A DNA stretch of 64,000 nt from Gordoniibacillus chartarius. Lineage in GTDB: Bacteria > Bacillota > Bacilli > Paenibacillales > NBRC-103111. Under the pieces are notes generated by a model that saw only the letters and a list, made by a program, of their open reading frames with translations, did no database searches and was not told the DNA's origin. Location of the stretch: NCBI RefSeq assembly GCF_042432825.1, contig NZ_JBHLWN010000021.1, forward strand, positions 68,564 to 132,563, written 5' to 3'. A program made the position numbers and the translations under genes. Below are positions 16,468-25,080 of this stretch, piece after piece (within the stretch, counting starts at the first letter, position 1; every line of letters starts with the position of its first letter).

Positions 16468-16788
16468 TTACCACCAAGTCCAGAACACCGCTGCCGCCAC
16501 GGCTGTCAGTGCGATGAAGAAACCGAACGCGATCCCGATCACCGGCAAGAAATGTCCCTTATCCTTGGCATGCATCCAGAAGAATAGCTGGAAGCTGGCC
16601 TGAATCAGGGCAAGCACGACGATGAAGACAAGGAGGAACGAACGATCCAGCACTCCGTACAATACGGCTGCAAATGCCAATATCGTCAGAAGAATCGAAA
16701 TCAAGTACGTCAAGTAATGATTCCGAGGCCCTTCATGCTTGTGCGGGCGCTTGCTGCCGGTGGTTACTTCATGAGTATGCTCGCTCAT
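16468..16788 (-). CDS. ctaF: Cytochrome c oxidase subunit IV (CtaF)
   Basis: A 106-residue subunit of the caa3 oxidase: a short hydrophilic N-terminus and three membrane helices, with the family motif FQLFFWMHAKDKGH between helices two and three. Only one base separates it from ctaE, so translation is coupled. It stabilises the oxidase and carries no cofactor. Confidence 0.93.
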   Translation of the reverse strand: MSEHTHEVTTGSKRPHKHEGPRNHYLTYLISILLTILAFAAVLYGVLDRSFLLVFIVVLALIQASFQLFFWMHAKDKGHFLPVIGIAFGFFIALTAVAAAVFWTWW

Positions 16789-16789
16789 A

Positions 16790-17407
16790 TCAGTGACCCA
16801 CCTTCCCCATCAAGTATACGACTGTAAAGATGAACACCCATACCAAGTCGACGAAGTGCCAGTACAGAGCAGCGACGTAGAACTTCGGCGCCGTTACGGT
16901 CGTCAGACCCTTCTTGAAGCTTTGCAGAATCAAGGTCGTAATCCAGACGATACCAAAAATAACGTGAGCGCCGTGAGTGCCGACGAGCGTGTAGAACGAT
17001 GTGCCGAACGCGCTGCTTGTAAACTTGTGTCCTTCATGAACATAGTGCAAGAACTCTTGGATCTCGAGCATCAAGAATGCGAAACCAAGCAGTACGGTTA
17101 CGGCCATCCAGAACTGCAGCGCACCAAGCTTGTGCTTGTGCAATGCCATTACGGCGAATACCGATGTAAGCGACGAAGTCAAGAGCAGGAACGTCGACCA
17201 GCCGACCAGGGTAAGATCGAACAGCTCCTGGGCAACCGGACCGTCCGGCACCTGGTTGCGCAGGGCAATATACGTTGCGAACAAGCAGCCGAACAGTACG
17301 CATTCCGCACCGAGGAAGAGCCAGAAGGCAAGCAGCTTGTTTTTGCCTTCGAGGGTCGCCTTTTCCAGCTCTACAGGTAAGGTTCCAGCATTATGTGCCT
17401 GTGCCAT
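16790..17407 (-). CDS. ctaE: Cytochrome c oxidase subunit III (CtaE)
   Basis: A 205-residue subunit III of the heme-copper oxidase with five membrane helices. Typical motifs are FWLFLGAECVLFGCLFATY near residue 30, LEIQEFLHYVHEG near 110 and GTHGAHVIFGIVW near 145. Its ATG overlaps the last base of the ctaD stop codon (TAATG), so the two are translationally coupled. Confidence 0.96.
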   Translation of the reverse strand: MAQAHNAGTLPVELEKATLEGKNKLLAFWLFLGAECVLFGCLFATYIALRNQVPDGPVAQELFDLTLVGWSTFLLLTSSLTSVFAVMALHKHKLGALQFWMAVTVLLGFAFLMLEIQEFLHYVHEGHKFTSSAFGTSFYTLVGTHGAHVIFGIVWITTLILQSFKKGLTTVTAPKFYVAALYWHFVDLVWVFIFTVVYLMGKVGH

Positions 17408-19290
17408 TAGTGGTGACCCCCTTTTTTGTCCTCAAGCTCGGAAGGCTCGATATGCCAGCCGTGATCGTCGAAGATCGAGCGGCAGAACATCGCTACGATC
17501 GTCAGGAGCATGCCGGCAACTACGACGTAGTAGTTGTGGTAGATGAAGCCGTAACCGGCTATGAACAATCCGATCGACATAATAATCGGAATCAAGGACG
17601 GCGAAGGCATATGAATCGGACCGACCGGTTCCGCCGGCGTCATCTCTTTGTTGCCCGCCATCTTTTCTTTCCACAGTGCATCCAATCCGCGTACGAGCGG
17701 AGTTTGCTTGAAGTTGTACTCCGGCGCCGGGGATGGAATCGTCCACTCCAGCGTACGTGCATCCCACGGGTCGTTGCCGGCCGTCTTCGGCTTGCGCATC
17801 GAAACGAGAATGTTAATGATAAACACAATCGTAGCTAGACCTTGCATGAACGCGCCGATCGTCGACACGAAGTTGCCTACCTCCAGATCGAAGCCCGGCA
17901 TATACGTGAAGTAACGCCGCGGCAGACCCATCAGACCCAAGAAGTGCTGCGGGAAGAAAGTCAGATGGAAGCCGATAAAGAACAGCCAGAAATGCACTTT
18001 GCCAAGACCTTCGCTCAGCAGCATGCCGAACATCTTCGGCCACCAGTAATACAGGCCGGCGAAGACGGAGAAGATGAGACCGCCTACGATGACATAGTGA
18101 AAGTGTGCAACAACGAAATACGTGTCATGATACTGGAAGTCTGCTGCCGGAACGGCCAGCATAACCCCGGTTACGCCGCCCATGACGAACGTAGGAATGA
18201 ATGCTGTTGCGAACAGGTTCGCTACGGTAAAGCGGATGTTGCCGCCCCACAGTGTAAACAGCCAGTTGAAAATCTTCACGCCGGTCGGTACGGCAATCGC
18301 CATCGTTGCGATCGCGAAGATCGAGTTACCAACTGGACCCAAGCCTGTCGTGAACATGTGGTGAACCCACACCATGAAGCCCAGGAAGCCGATCAGCACG
18401 GTTGCAAACACCATGGAGCTGTATCCGAACAGTCGCTTGCGCGAGAACGTACTGACGATTTCCGAAATAATTCCGAATGCAGGGAGAATCAGAATGTAAA
18501 CTTCGGGGTGACCGAAGATCCAGAATAAGTGCTCCCAAAGTACCGAGTTACCGCCGCGGGCCGCTTCGAAGAACGCCCCGTGGAACAGACGGTCGAACAT
18601 AAGCTCGATAAGAGCTACAGTAATGACCGGGAAAGCGAAACAAATAATCAGCGATGTTACAAAAACCGTCCAAGTAAACATTGGCATACGCATGTAGGTC
18701 ATACCAGGCGCACGCATGTTGATGATTGTAACTAGGAAGTTAATGCCGCCGATCAGCGTACCGATACCGGCGATCTGCAGACCAAGTACGTAGAAATCTA
18801 CACCGTGGAACTGTCCGGTCGGATCGATAATCGTTGAAAGCGGCGCATAGGCGGTCCAGCCTGCGTTCGGCGCTCCGCCGAGGAACCAGCTCGTGTTCAG
18901 CAGCACGCCGCCGAAGAAGAAGAGCCAGAAGCCGAGCGAGTTCAGGAACGGGAACGCAACGTCGCGCGCGCCGATCTGGAGCGGAACGACTGCGTTCATG
19001 AACGCGAACAGGAGCGGCATGGCTGCAAGGAAAATCATCGTTGTGCCGTGCATCGTTGTTAACTGATTGAACGTATCACCGATAAACAGCTTCTGATCCG
19101 GATACATGAGCTGCGCCCGAATCAGAATGGCTTCGAGTCCGCCGACCAAGAAGAACAAACCGCCGGCAAGCAAATACAGAATGCCGATCTTCTTGTGGTC
19201 TACGGTTGTCAGCCAATCCATTAAGCCCGTGTAGCGTTTAGGCTCATGGTGCAAGGCCGCGTGCGGCGCATGGGCATGTGCGTTAGCCAA
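17407..19290 (-). CDS. ctaD: Cytochrome c oxidase subunit I (CtaD)
   Basis: A 627-residue heme-copper oxidase catalytic subunit that reduces O2 to water and pumps protons. The heme a/a3 and CuB ligands are visible: the TMHGTTMIF His for low-spin heme, GHPEVYI with the His-Tyr cross-link region, VWVHHMFTTG for the CuB His pair, and HDTYFVVAHFHYVIVGG for both hemes. The long C-terminus beyond helix 12 carries two more helices, as in caa3-type subunit I. The start MANAHAHAPHAALHHE is His-rich. It lies 38 bases after ctaC. Confidence 0.97.
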   Translation of the reverse strand: MANAHAHAPHAALHHEPKRYTGLMDWLTTVDHKKIGILYLLAGGLFFLVGGLEAILIRAQLMYPDQKLFIGDTFNQLTTMHGTTMIFLAAMPLLFAFMNAVVPLQIGARDVAFPFLNSLGFWLFFFGGVLLNTSWFLGGAPNAGWTAYAPLSTIIDPTGQFHGVDFYVLGLQIAGIGTLIGGINFLVTIINMRAPGMTYMRMPMFTWTVFVTSLIICFAFPVITVALIELMFDRLFHGAFFEAARGGNSVLWEHLFWIFGHPEVYILILPAFGIISEIVSTFSRKRLFGYSSMVFATVLIGFLGFMVWVHHMFTTGLGPVGNSIFAIATMAIAVPTGVKIFNWLFTLWGGNIRFTVANLFATAFIPTFVMGGVTGVMLAVPAADFQYHDTYFVVAHFHYVIVGGLIFSVFAGLYYWWPKMFGMLLSEGLGKVHFWLFFIGFHLTFFPQHFLGLMGLPRRYFTYMPGFDLEVGNFVSTIGAFMQGLATIVFIINILVSMRKPKTAGNDPWDARTLEWTIPSPAPEYNFKQTPLVRGLDALWKEKMAGNKEMTPAEPVGPIHMPSPSLIPIIMSIGLFIAGYGFIYHNYYVVVAGMLLTIVAMFCRSIFDDHGWHIEPSELEDKKGGHH

Positions 19291-19328
19291 CTTCAGTTGC
19301 CTCCTTATCCGCCGTGACGGATTTTGTA

Positions 19329-20360
19329 CTATTTCAAGCTATGCAAGTATTTAGCAATCGAGTCGATTTGGGCATCGGTAAGCTTGCCGCCGAAGTTTTG
19401 TCCGAACGCCGGCATCTTATTGCCCGGCTTCTGGTCCTGCGGATTGGTAATCCATTTATGCAGGTTCTCTTCCTTCTCCGGTCCTTGATTGTCCAATATT
19501 CCCGCAATGTAAGGACGGGAAGCGAAGCCATTCAGGTTCGGTCCGAGACCCAAGCCTTGAGCGCTGACCTGGTGACAAGACATGCAGTTTTCCTTATAGA
19601 GCGTCTCGCCCTCTTTGTTCGCTGCAGCTACCGTTACCGGCGCTTTCATCTTGTCGACCCACTTTTGGAATTCGGTTTCTTCATAAGATTGAACAGTGAA
19701 GTTCATCAAAGCGTGAGAGGCTCCGCAAAGCTCGGCGCAGCGGCCTTGGAACAGACCGATCTCATCCGCCTTCAAGTAAAGTACGTTCACCGGTCCCGTG
19801 TTCGTGTCGACTTTACCGCCGAGCGAAGGAACCCAGAACGAGTGCTTCACATCGGTGGACGAAAGCTCGAGCGCAATGACCTTATCTTTCGGAACGACCA
19901 TGTTCTGGGCGGTCACGATCCCGTAGTCCGGATAGTCAAACTGCCACCAGAACTGATGGGCCGTAACTTTGACGTGAATGGCATCCTTGTTCGCACGTTG
20001 GTCAGCGGAATGCTGGAACGTGTAGTAAACTGTCGGAACTGCAAGAATCAACAAGAAAATAATCGGAATCGCCGTCCAGATAATCTCCAGAACGTGACTT
20101 CCTTCGACTTGCTTCGGCACCATGTTCTCCTGGCCCTTGCGCTGGCGGTACCGAACGATTACCCACAGGTAAATCGCGAATACGACAGCGACGACGATGA
20201 CCATGATAGACAATGATAGCTTCATCAAGAACAACTGCTCTCTAGCGACAGGGCCTTGCGGCTGCAAAGCCGACAGTCTGTCACTGCCGCAGCCGGCGAG
20301 CAGGAACGCCATCACCGCAAACAGGGGGATCAGACGCAACAACTTTTTCACACGACTCAT
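19329..20360 (-). CDS. ctaC: Cytochrome c oxidase subunit II with cytochrome c domain (CtaC)
   Basis: A lipoprotein of about 343 residues. Signal peptide and lipobox (LAGC-G) are at residues 9-21, followed by two membrane helices and the CuA domain with CAELCGASHALM. A C-terminal fused cytochrome c domain carries the heme-binding CMSCHQ and a distal Met in KMPAF. This caa3 architecture delivers electrons directly to subunit I. I start at MSRVKKLLRL (20360); the open frame runs 30 codons further upstream without a signal-like start. It is first in the operon, with a promoter about 100 bases upstream. Confidence 0.95.
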   Translation of the reverse strand: MSRVKKLLRLIPLFAVMAFLLAGCGSDRLSALQPQGPVAREQLFLMKLSLSIMVIVVAVVFAIYLWVIVRYRQRKGQENMVPKQVEGSHVLEIIWTAIPIIFLLILAVPTVYYTFQHSADQRANKDAIHVKVTAHQFWWQFDYPDYGIVTAQNMVVPKDKVIALELSSTDVKHSFWVPSLGGKVDTNTGPVNVLYLKADEIGLFQGRCAELCGASHALMNFTVQSYEETEFQKWVDKMKAPVTVAAANKEGETLYKENCMSCHQVSAQGLGLGPNLNGFASRPYIAGILDNQGPEKEENLHKWITNPQDQKPGNKMPAFGQNFGGKLTDAQIDSIAKYLHSLK

Positions 20361-20459
20361 TTCAGTATCAACCCCATTTAGCAAACAGTTTGTATTCCAA
20401 CAAAAGCCCGAACTGCCTACAATCAGTGAAAAAACGCATAGCCTATTCACACTCTAATA

Positions 20460-20488
20460 AATATAAATTCGCTACTGTTTTTTGTCAA
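20460..20488 (-). promoter_or_regulatory. cta operon promoter
   Basis: On the minus strand: TTGACA (20483-20488), 17 bases, TATATT (20460-20465). It matches the vegetative sigma-A consensus closely and leaves a leader of roughly 90 bases before ctaC. The rest of 20361-20673 holds this leader and the short upstream region of the divergent lipoprotein gene; I see no other gene there. Confidence 0.75.
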
Positions 20489-20673
20489 TGAATCTGGAAC
20501 AGTTCACAAATTGTTCTCAAAGTTGTCAAATCGCTGTTGTTGCGCGGTTTTTCTCCCCTTCAAGTTTTCCATTATCCGGTTCGATTATGCATGAAACCCA
20601 CACCGAAAAGCGCATAAATCCGTTCGAAAATCAAATCCTATCCATAGGTGATCGGAAGGGAGAGCATAGGGTG

Positions 20674-21363
20674 ATGAGGATAAAAACTTGGGCATGGCTC
20701 ATGCCGGCCGTACTGGCTGCCGGGCTTGTCGGATGCTCGCGGCAGGGCAACTATACCGACGACTCGGCAATCAACAACTATTCGGCGCACCGCGGCGCTC
20801 AGACAAGCGACACGACTCGAGCTTATCAGACACAGCAGCTGTACGGTAATGTGATCCATGATAACGCGCATTTGTATTATAACCAATATTTAACCGATCA
20901 AATCGCCGGGATGTACGGAATCAGCACCGCCATCGTCATGACGACGGATAAATACGCGTACGTCGCCGTCATGCTCGATAACAGCGGCATCGGCACGCAT
21001 GGCGGAGACAGCCGCCTGGAGGTGAACAACGCCGGTACCGTGCGGGGCTTGTACAATGTGTACTCCACGCAAAACGACGGCGCGAGCTCGAACAACGTCG
21101 CAAACGGCGTGAACAGCTACTATACCGTATCCAATCATAACGACCTGTCCCACGGCATTAAGCAGAAAATCGCCCAAAAGATCCGTTATCTGCAGCCGTC
21201 GATTCTGGACGTGTACATTTCGGCAAACCGGGACTTCATCAATTCAATGAACAACCTGGCTCAGGAAAGCTGGAAGGGCAAGCCTCTCGATCCGTATGTG
21301 GGCGACTTTAACCGCATCGTTACGAATGTATTCGGCACCGGGCAGTGGACGATGAACGAATAA
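20674..21363 (+). CDS. YhcN/YlaJ family sporulation lipoprotein
   Basis: About 229 residues. Signal peptide with lipobox (AAGLVGC-S) ends at Cys22. Then comes an Asn/Tyr-rich linker and the YhcN/YlaJ domain with MTTDKYAYVAVMLDN near residue 90 and the C-terminal QKIRYLQPSILDVYISAN motif, typical of spore membrane or cortex-associated lipoproteins. GTG at 20671 directly precedes the ATG; either fits the upstream GGGAGAG. It is a single gene, divergent from ctaC. Confidence 0.87.
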   Translation: MRIKTWAWLMPAVLAAGLVGCSRQGNYTDDSAINNYSAHRGAQTSDTTRAYQTQQLYGNVIHDNAHLYYNQYLTDQIAGMYGISTAIVMTTDKYAYVAVMLDNSGIGTHGGDSRLEVNNAGTVRGLYNVYSTQNDGASSNNVANGVNSYYTVSNHNDLSHGIKQKIAQKIRYLQPSILDVYISANRDFINSMNNLAQESWKGKPLDPYVGDFNRIVTNVFGTGQWTMNE

Positions 21364-21489
21364 GATGAAGCAGCGCATCGACGGCGGGCGCCATGCAGGC
21401 GTCCGTTTTCACTGTGCGGCTCGATTCCGGCAGCATTTTCCTTTACAATGGAAGTCTGATACATAATGAGTACGGCATGAAGGGATGCG

Positions 21490-22842
21490 ATGTATATAAT
21501 GAAGAACACAACGAAAACGGGGTTTGCGGCGCTCGGCATACGCGAGGAGCTGATCAACCTGCTGCGCAAGCAAGGCATCAACGAGCCGATGCCGATTCAA
21601 TCCGAGGCGATTCCGAAGCTGCTCAGCGGGCGGGACGTCATTGCTCAGGCGCAAACCGGCTCCGGGAAAACGCTGGCGTACGTGCTCCCGATGCTGGAGA
21701 CGCTGCAGCCGGGCAAAATGCATGTGCAGGGGCTTGTGCTCTCGCCTTCCCGCGAGCTGGCCGCACAAATAACGGAAGAGCTCGAGCGATTGGCTCCGGC
21801 CGTCGGCGCAACGGTCATGTCCGTGTACGGCGGCAAAGACGTCGACCGTCAGCTCGGCAAGCTGAAGGACGGCGTGCAGCTGATCGTGGCGACTCCCGGC
21901 CGGCTGCTCGATCATTTGAAGCGCGGCTCCGTGCTGCTGAACAAGGTGAGCATGGTCGTCATCGATGAAGCGGATCAAATGCTGCAGTTCGGCTTTCTTG
22001 AGGAAGTCGAGGAGGTGCTGCGGCAGACGAATTCCCGGCGCCAGACGCTGCTCTTCTCGGCGACGCTGCCGCAGCCGGTGCGCCATCTCGCCCGCGAATA
22101 TATGAAGTCGCCGGAGGAGCTGCTGCTGCAGTCCCGTTCGGCCCCGGCCAAGGAGATCAAGCAGGAACTGGTCAAGGTTGCCGACGATGAGGCCAAGGTG
22201 AATAAGCTGGTCGATCTGATTGGCGAGCACAATCCGTATTTGGCGCTCGTATTCTGCCATACGAAGCAGCGCGTTATCGAGCTGACCGATGCGCTGAAGG
22301 AACGCGGCGTCGACGTCGACGAGCTGCACGGCGACTTGTCGCAGGCGAAGCGCGAGCAGGCGATGCGCCGGTTCCGCGAAGCGAAGGTGCAGGTGCTGGT
22401 GGCGACGGACCTGGCGGCGCGGGGGCTGGACGTGGAAGGCGTAACGCACGTCTACAATTATGATATACCGCACGATGCGGCGACGTACGTTCACCGGATC
22501 GGGCGGACCGGCCGGGCGGGCGAGACGGGGCTGGCGACGACGTTCGCCACGCCGCGCGATCAGCGCTATGTGGAGCTGATCGGAAGCGCGCTGCGCGGCG
22601 GCGCATGGCGCAGCGGCGCCGGCGCGGGAGGCGCCCGTGCGCGCGGCGCGGCGGGCGCAGGCAGGCCGCGTGCCGCAGGCCGCGGCCGGGCAGCCCCGGG
22701 CGGCGCCCGCTCGGCGGCGCCGGGAGGCCGTGCGCCCCGGTCCGCAGGACGGGGCGCGGCAGGGCCCCGCAGCGGCGGGGCCCAGGGCGGCGGAGCCCGC
22801 GGCGGCGGCCGCGGGGGGCGCGGCAGCGGGCGCGGACGGTAA
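21490..22842 (+). CDS. DEAD-box RNA helicase with long RGG-type tail
   Basis: A 450-residue RNA helicase. Visible motifs are the Q motif (GFAALGIREELINLL then PMPIQSEAIP), motif I AQTGSGKT near 54, Ia PSRELAAQ, II DEAD near 159, III SATLP, IV ALVFCHTKQR, V ATDLAARGLD and VI HRIGRTGRAGE. Residues from about 370 to the end are almost entirely Gly, Arg, Ala, Pro and Ser with many RG/RGG units, encoded by extremely GC-rich DNA. Such tails bind RNA and are seen in cold-adaptation and RNA-remodelling helicases of the CshA type. It is monocistronic, with a strong terminator at 22888-22934. Confidence 0.94.
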   Translation: MYIMKNTTKTGFAALGIREELINLLRKQGINEPMPIQSEAIPKLLSGRDVIAQAQTGSGKTLAYVLPMLETLQPGKMHVQGLVLSPSRELAAQITEELERLAPAVGATVMSVYGGKDVDRQLGKLKDGVQLIVATPGRLLDHLKRGSVLLNKVSMVVIDEADQMLQFGFLEEVEEVLRQTNSRRQTLLFSATLPQPVRHLAREYMKSPEELLLQSRSAPAKEIKQELVKVADDEAKVNKLVDLIGEHNPYLALVFCHTKQRVIELTDALKERGVDVDELHGDLSQAKREQAMRRFREAKVQVLVATDLAARGLDVEGVTHVYNYDIPHDAATYVHRIGRTGRAGETGLATTFATPRDQRYVELIGSALRGGAWRSGAGAGGARARGAAGAGRPRAAGRGRAAPGGARSAAPGGRAPRSAGRGAAGPRSGGAQGGGARGGGRGGRGSGRGR

Positions 22843-22887
22843 CGTCCGCCCTCTCCATTCGTTCAAACAGATGCACTATATAATAGA

Positions 22888-22934
22888 AGCAAAAAATTCG
22901 GACAATTCGCGGAAGAGGGTCCGAATTTTTTGCT
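22888..22934 (+). terminator. Strong intrinsic terminator
   Basis: A perfect 16-bp stem (AGCAAAAAATTCGGAC with its complement) around a 15-base loop, with a built-in A/T-rich base so it can act in both directions. It closes the helicase transcript. The rest of 22935-23178 contains a repetitive ATCG-CACGAT stretch and the upstream region of the next gene, with no other gene visible. Confidence 0.92.
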
Positions 22935-23178
22935 GTCGGACAAGGACCGCTTCCGTCCGGCTTGGAAGCAGGAACATTTTAGCATAATCACCCGCATATT
23001 CGGGCATCCTCTTAGCCGGGTTGACCAAAATCGTCACGATCTTCACTGATATCGACACGATTCGCCGTAGAGCAAACGTTTTAACTTGTGGTAAAATAAA
23101 ACAATCCACCGTTGTCGCGATAAGGTAACCGCATTCATGCGGAAGCGTCCCCCAATTCCACTTACAGGAGGTAGGCTT

Positions 23179-23769
23179 ATGTACGAACTGAAAGAGAAAG
23201 AAATGATATTCGTATTCACAGGACCGAATGGAGCCGGTCGCCGTACGGTTGCGGAGATGTCCGGTTCGACGCTCGGGATCAAGCAGGTCATTTCGTATAC
23301 AACCCGCCCGCCTCGTGCGAACGAAGTGGATGGCCAGGACTATCATTTTCTGAATCCGGCGCAGTTTTTCCAGGCCCAGCAGAGCGGGGAGTTTCTCGAG
23401 ATTACGGAGATCGACGGCAACCTGTACGGCATTAAGCACAGCGACATCGAGAAGAAGTTTCAGCAGCAGAAGGGCTCCTTATATTTGATTCTGAACAGTC
23501 ATGGCGCGCAGCACCTGAAGGATGCGTACGGAGAACATGTCGTTCGGATTTTTATTTATGCGGATCGCAACCTCGTGGCCAAGCGTCTGCACGACAGCGG
23601 TTTCAGCGAAGAGGAAATCGCCCGTCAGCTGTCCCACTATGATGAGGAGATGGCGTACCGCAGCAAGTGCGAGCATGCCTTCGAAAATATCGATCTGGCG
23701 CATACGGTGTTCGATTTGACCAAAGCGCTCGACAGCTACTTGCAGCGCAACCTGCTGGAGCTTGATTGA
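23179..23769 (+). CDS. Guanylate kinase-like protein with altered P-loop
   Basis: A 196-residue member of the guanylate kinase family. The GMP-binding region is recognisable (SYTTRPPRANEVDGQDYHF near 45-63) and the C-terminal lid helix is present. The P-loop reads GPNGAGRRT at 15-23, with Arg where the Walker A Lys normally stands, so nucleotide kinase activity is doubtful. An excellent AGGAGG ribosome site 7 bases before the ATG at 23179 fixes the start. It probably is not the essential gmk but a paralogue with a regulatory or RNA-related role; that is inference. Confidence 0.85.
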   Translation: MYELKEKEMIFVFTGPNGAGRRTVAEMSGSTLGIKQVISYTTRPPRANEVDGQDYHFLNPAQFFQAQQSGEFLEITEIDGNLYGIKHSDIEKKFQQQKGSLYLILNSHGAQHLKDAYGEHVVRIFIYADRNLVAKRLHDSGFSEEEIARQLSHYDEEMAYRSKCEHAFENIDLAHTVFDLTKALDSYLQRNLLELD

Positions 23770-23886
23770 GCACCGCCAACATGTAAAATGCTGACCTTAC
23801 AGCAGCTGCGGCTCTTCCGGGAGCCGGGGCTGCTTTTGTGTTCATTTCGGACCACAGGGTCCTGCCCGTAAAGGAGTCAACCAATC

Positions 23887-25053
23887 ATGAAACTCATATC
23901 GATCGAACCGACCCCGAGCCCGAACTCGATGAAGCTCAATCTCGACGAGTCGCTTCCGCCTCACGAGCGCCGCACGTATACGGCCGAACAGGCGTCTTCC
24001 GCTCCCGAGTACGCCCAGCGCCTGCTGGCGATTCCGGGAGTGCGGAGCCTGTATCATGCGGCGGATTTTATCGCGCTGGACCGGACGCCGAAAGGCGATT
24101 GGCAGGCGATTCTCAGCGCGGCTCGCGCAGTGCTGGGCGAAGCGCCCGGTGCGGCGCCCGCCTCTCCGGAAGCGGCCTCCCCCGGCAATGCGGCCGGCGA
24201 AACGGACGGAGCGTTCGGCGAAGTGACGGTGCTGCTGCAAACGTTCCGCGGCATTCCGCTGCAGGTGCGCGCGCAGGCCGGAGGTCAAGAAGCCCGCGTC
24301 TCCATGCCGGAGCGCTTCACGAATGCGGCGATCGAAGCCGGCAAAGCGGCGCCCAATCTGATCAAGGAGCGTCAGCTCCAGGAGCTCGGCGTCCGCTACG
24401 GCGACCTGCAGGACGTGCTCGCCGAGATCGTCCAGGAGCAGGACGCCTCGTACTCCGATGAACGGCTGCAGCAGCTCGTCGCCGCTTCGTACGCAGCCGC
24501 GGCCGATAGCAGCGCCGCTTCGCCGGGCGTAACGCCTCCGCCGCAATCGGATACCGGGCTCGCCGAGCAGCTCCGCTCGCCGGACTGGAAGGAACGCTAC
24601 GCCGCGATGCAGCGCATTCAGCCGTCGCTGGAGACGCTCCCGCTGCTGGCCGGGCTGCTGGATGACGAGAATGCCTCGGTGCGACGTCTAGCCGTCGTTT
24701 ATATCGGCGACATTCGCGAGCCGGAGGCGCTGCCGCACCTGTTCCGCGCTCTGCGCGACCGCACGCCGTCCGTGCGCCGGACGGCCGGCGACACGCTGTC
24801 CGATATCGGCGATCCGGCGGCCATCCCGGCGATGATCGACGCGCTGCGCGATGACAATAAGCTGGTGCGCTGGCGCGCCGCCCGCTTCCTGTATGAGGTC
24901 GGCGATGCGACCGCGATCCCGGCGCTGCGCGAAGCGGCGAACGATACCGAGTTTGAGATTCGGATGCAGGCGAATTTGGCGCTCGAGCGCATCGAAGGCG
25001 GCCGCGCCGCCGAAGGCTCGGTTTGGCAGCAAATGACCCGGCGCAACGACTAA
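23887..25053 (+). CDS. cvfC: Conserved virulence factor C-like (Nfu N-domain plus HEAT repeats)
   Basis: A 388-residue two-part protein. Residues 1-85 match the N-terminal domain of Nfu/NifU scaffolds (ISIEPTPSPNSMKLNL at the start, GVRSLYHAADFIALDRTP near 55). A variable Ala/Pro linker follows, then a helical middle with the VRYGDLQDVLAEIV segment. Residues 225-375 are four or five PBS-lyase HEAT repeats (AVVYIGDIREPEALPHLFRA and so on). The whole resembles CvfC of Staphylococcus. The Nfu C-terminal CxxC domain is absent, so direct Fe-S scaffolding is unlikely. It lies 27 bases before the aminopeptidase gene, likely co-transcribed. Confidence 0.83.
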   Translation: MKLISIEPTPSPNSMKLNLDESLPPHERRTYTAEQASSAPEYAQRLLAIPGVRSLYHAADFIALDRTPKGDWQAILSAARAVLGEAPGAAPASPEAASPGNAAGETDGAFGEVTVLLQTFRGIPLQVRAQAGGQEARVSMPERFTNAAIEAGKAAPNLIKERQLQELGVRYGDLQDVLAEIVQEQDASYSDERLQQLVAASYAAAADSSAASPGVTPPPQSDTGLAEQLRSPDWKERYAAMQRIQPSLETLPLLAGLLDDENASVRRLAVVYIGDIREPEALPHLFRALRDRTPSVRRTAGDTLSDIGDPAAIPAMIDALRDDNKLVRWRAARFLYEVGDATAIPALREAANDTEFEIRMQANLALERIEGGRAAEGSVWQQMTRRND

Positions 25054-25080
25054 TATTGACCTAAGAGAGGATGTTCGCTT

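Noticed and set aside
21409..22866. 485-codon open frame antisense to the DEAD-box helicase gene
   Set aside because: It is produced by the very high G+C of the helicase gene; it has no ribosome site or family motifs, while the plus strand carries every helicase motif.
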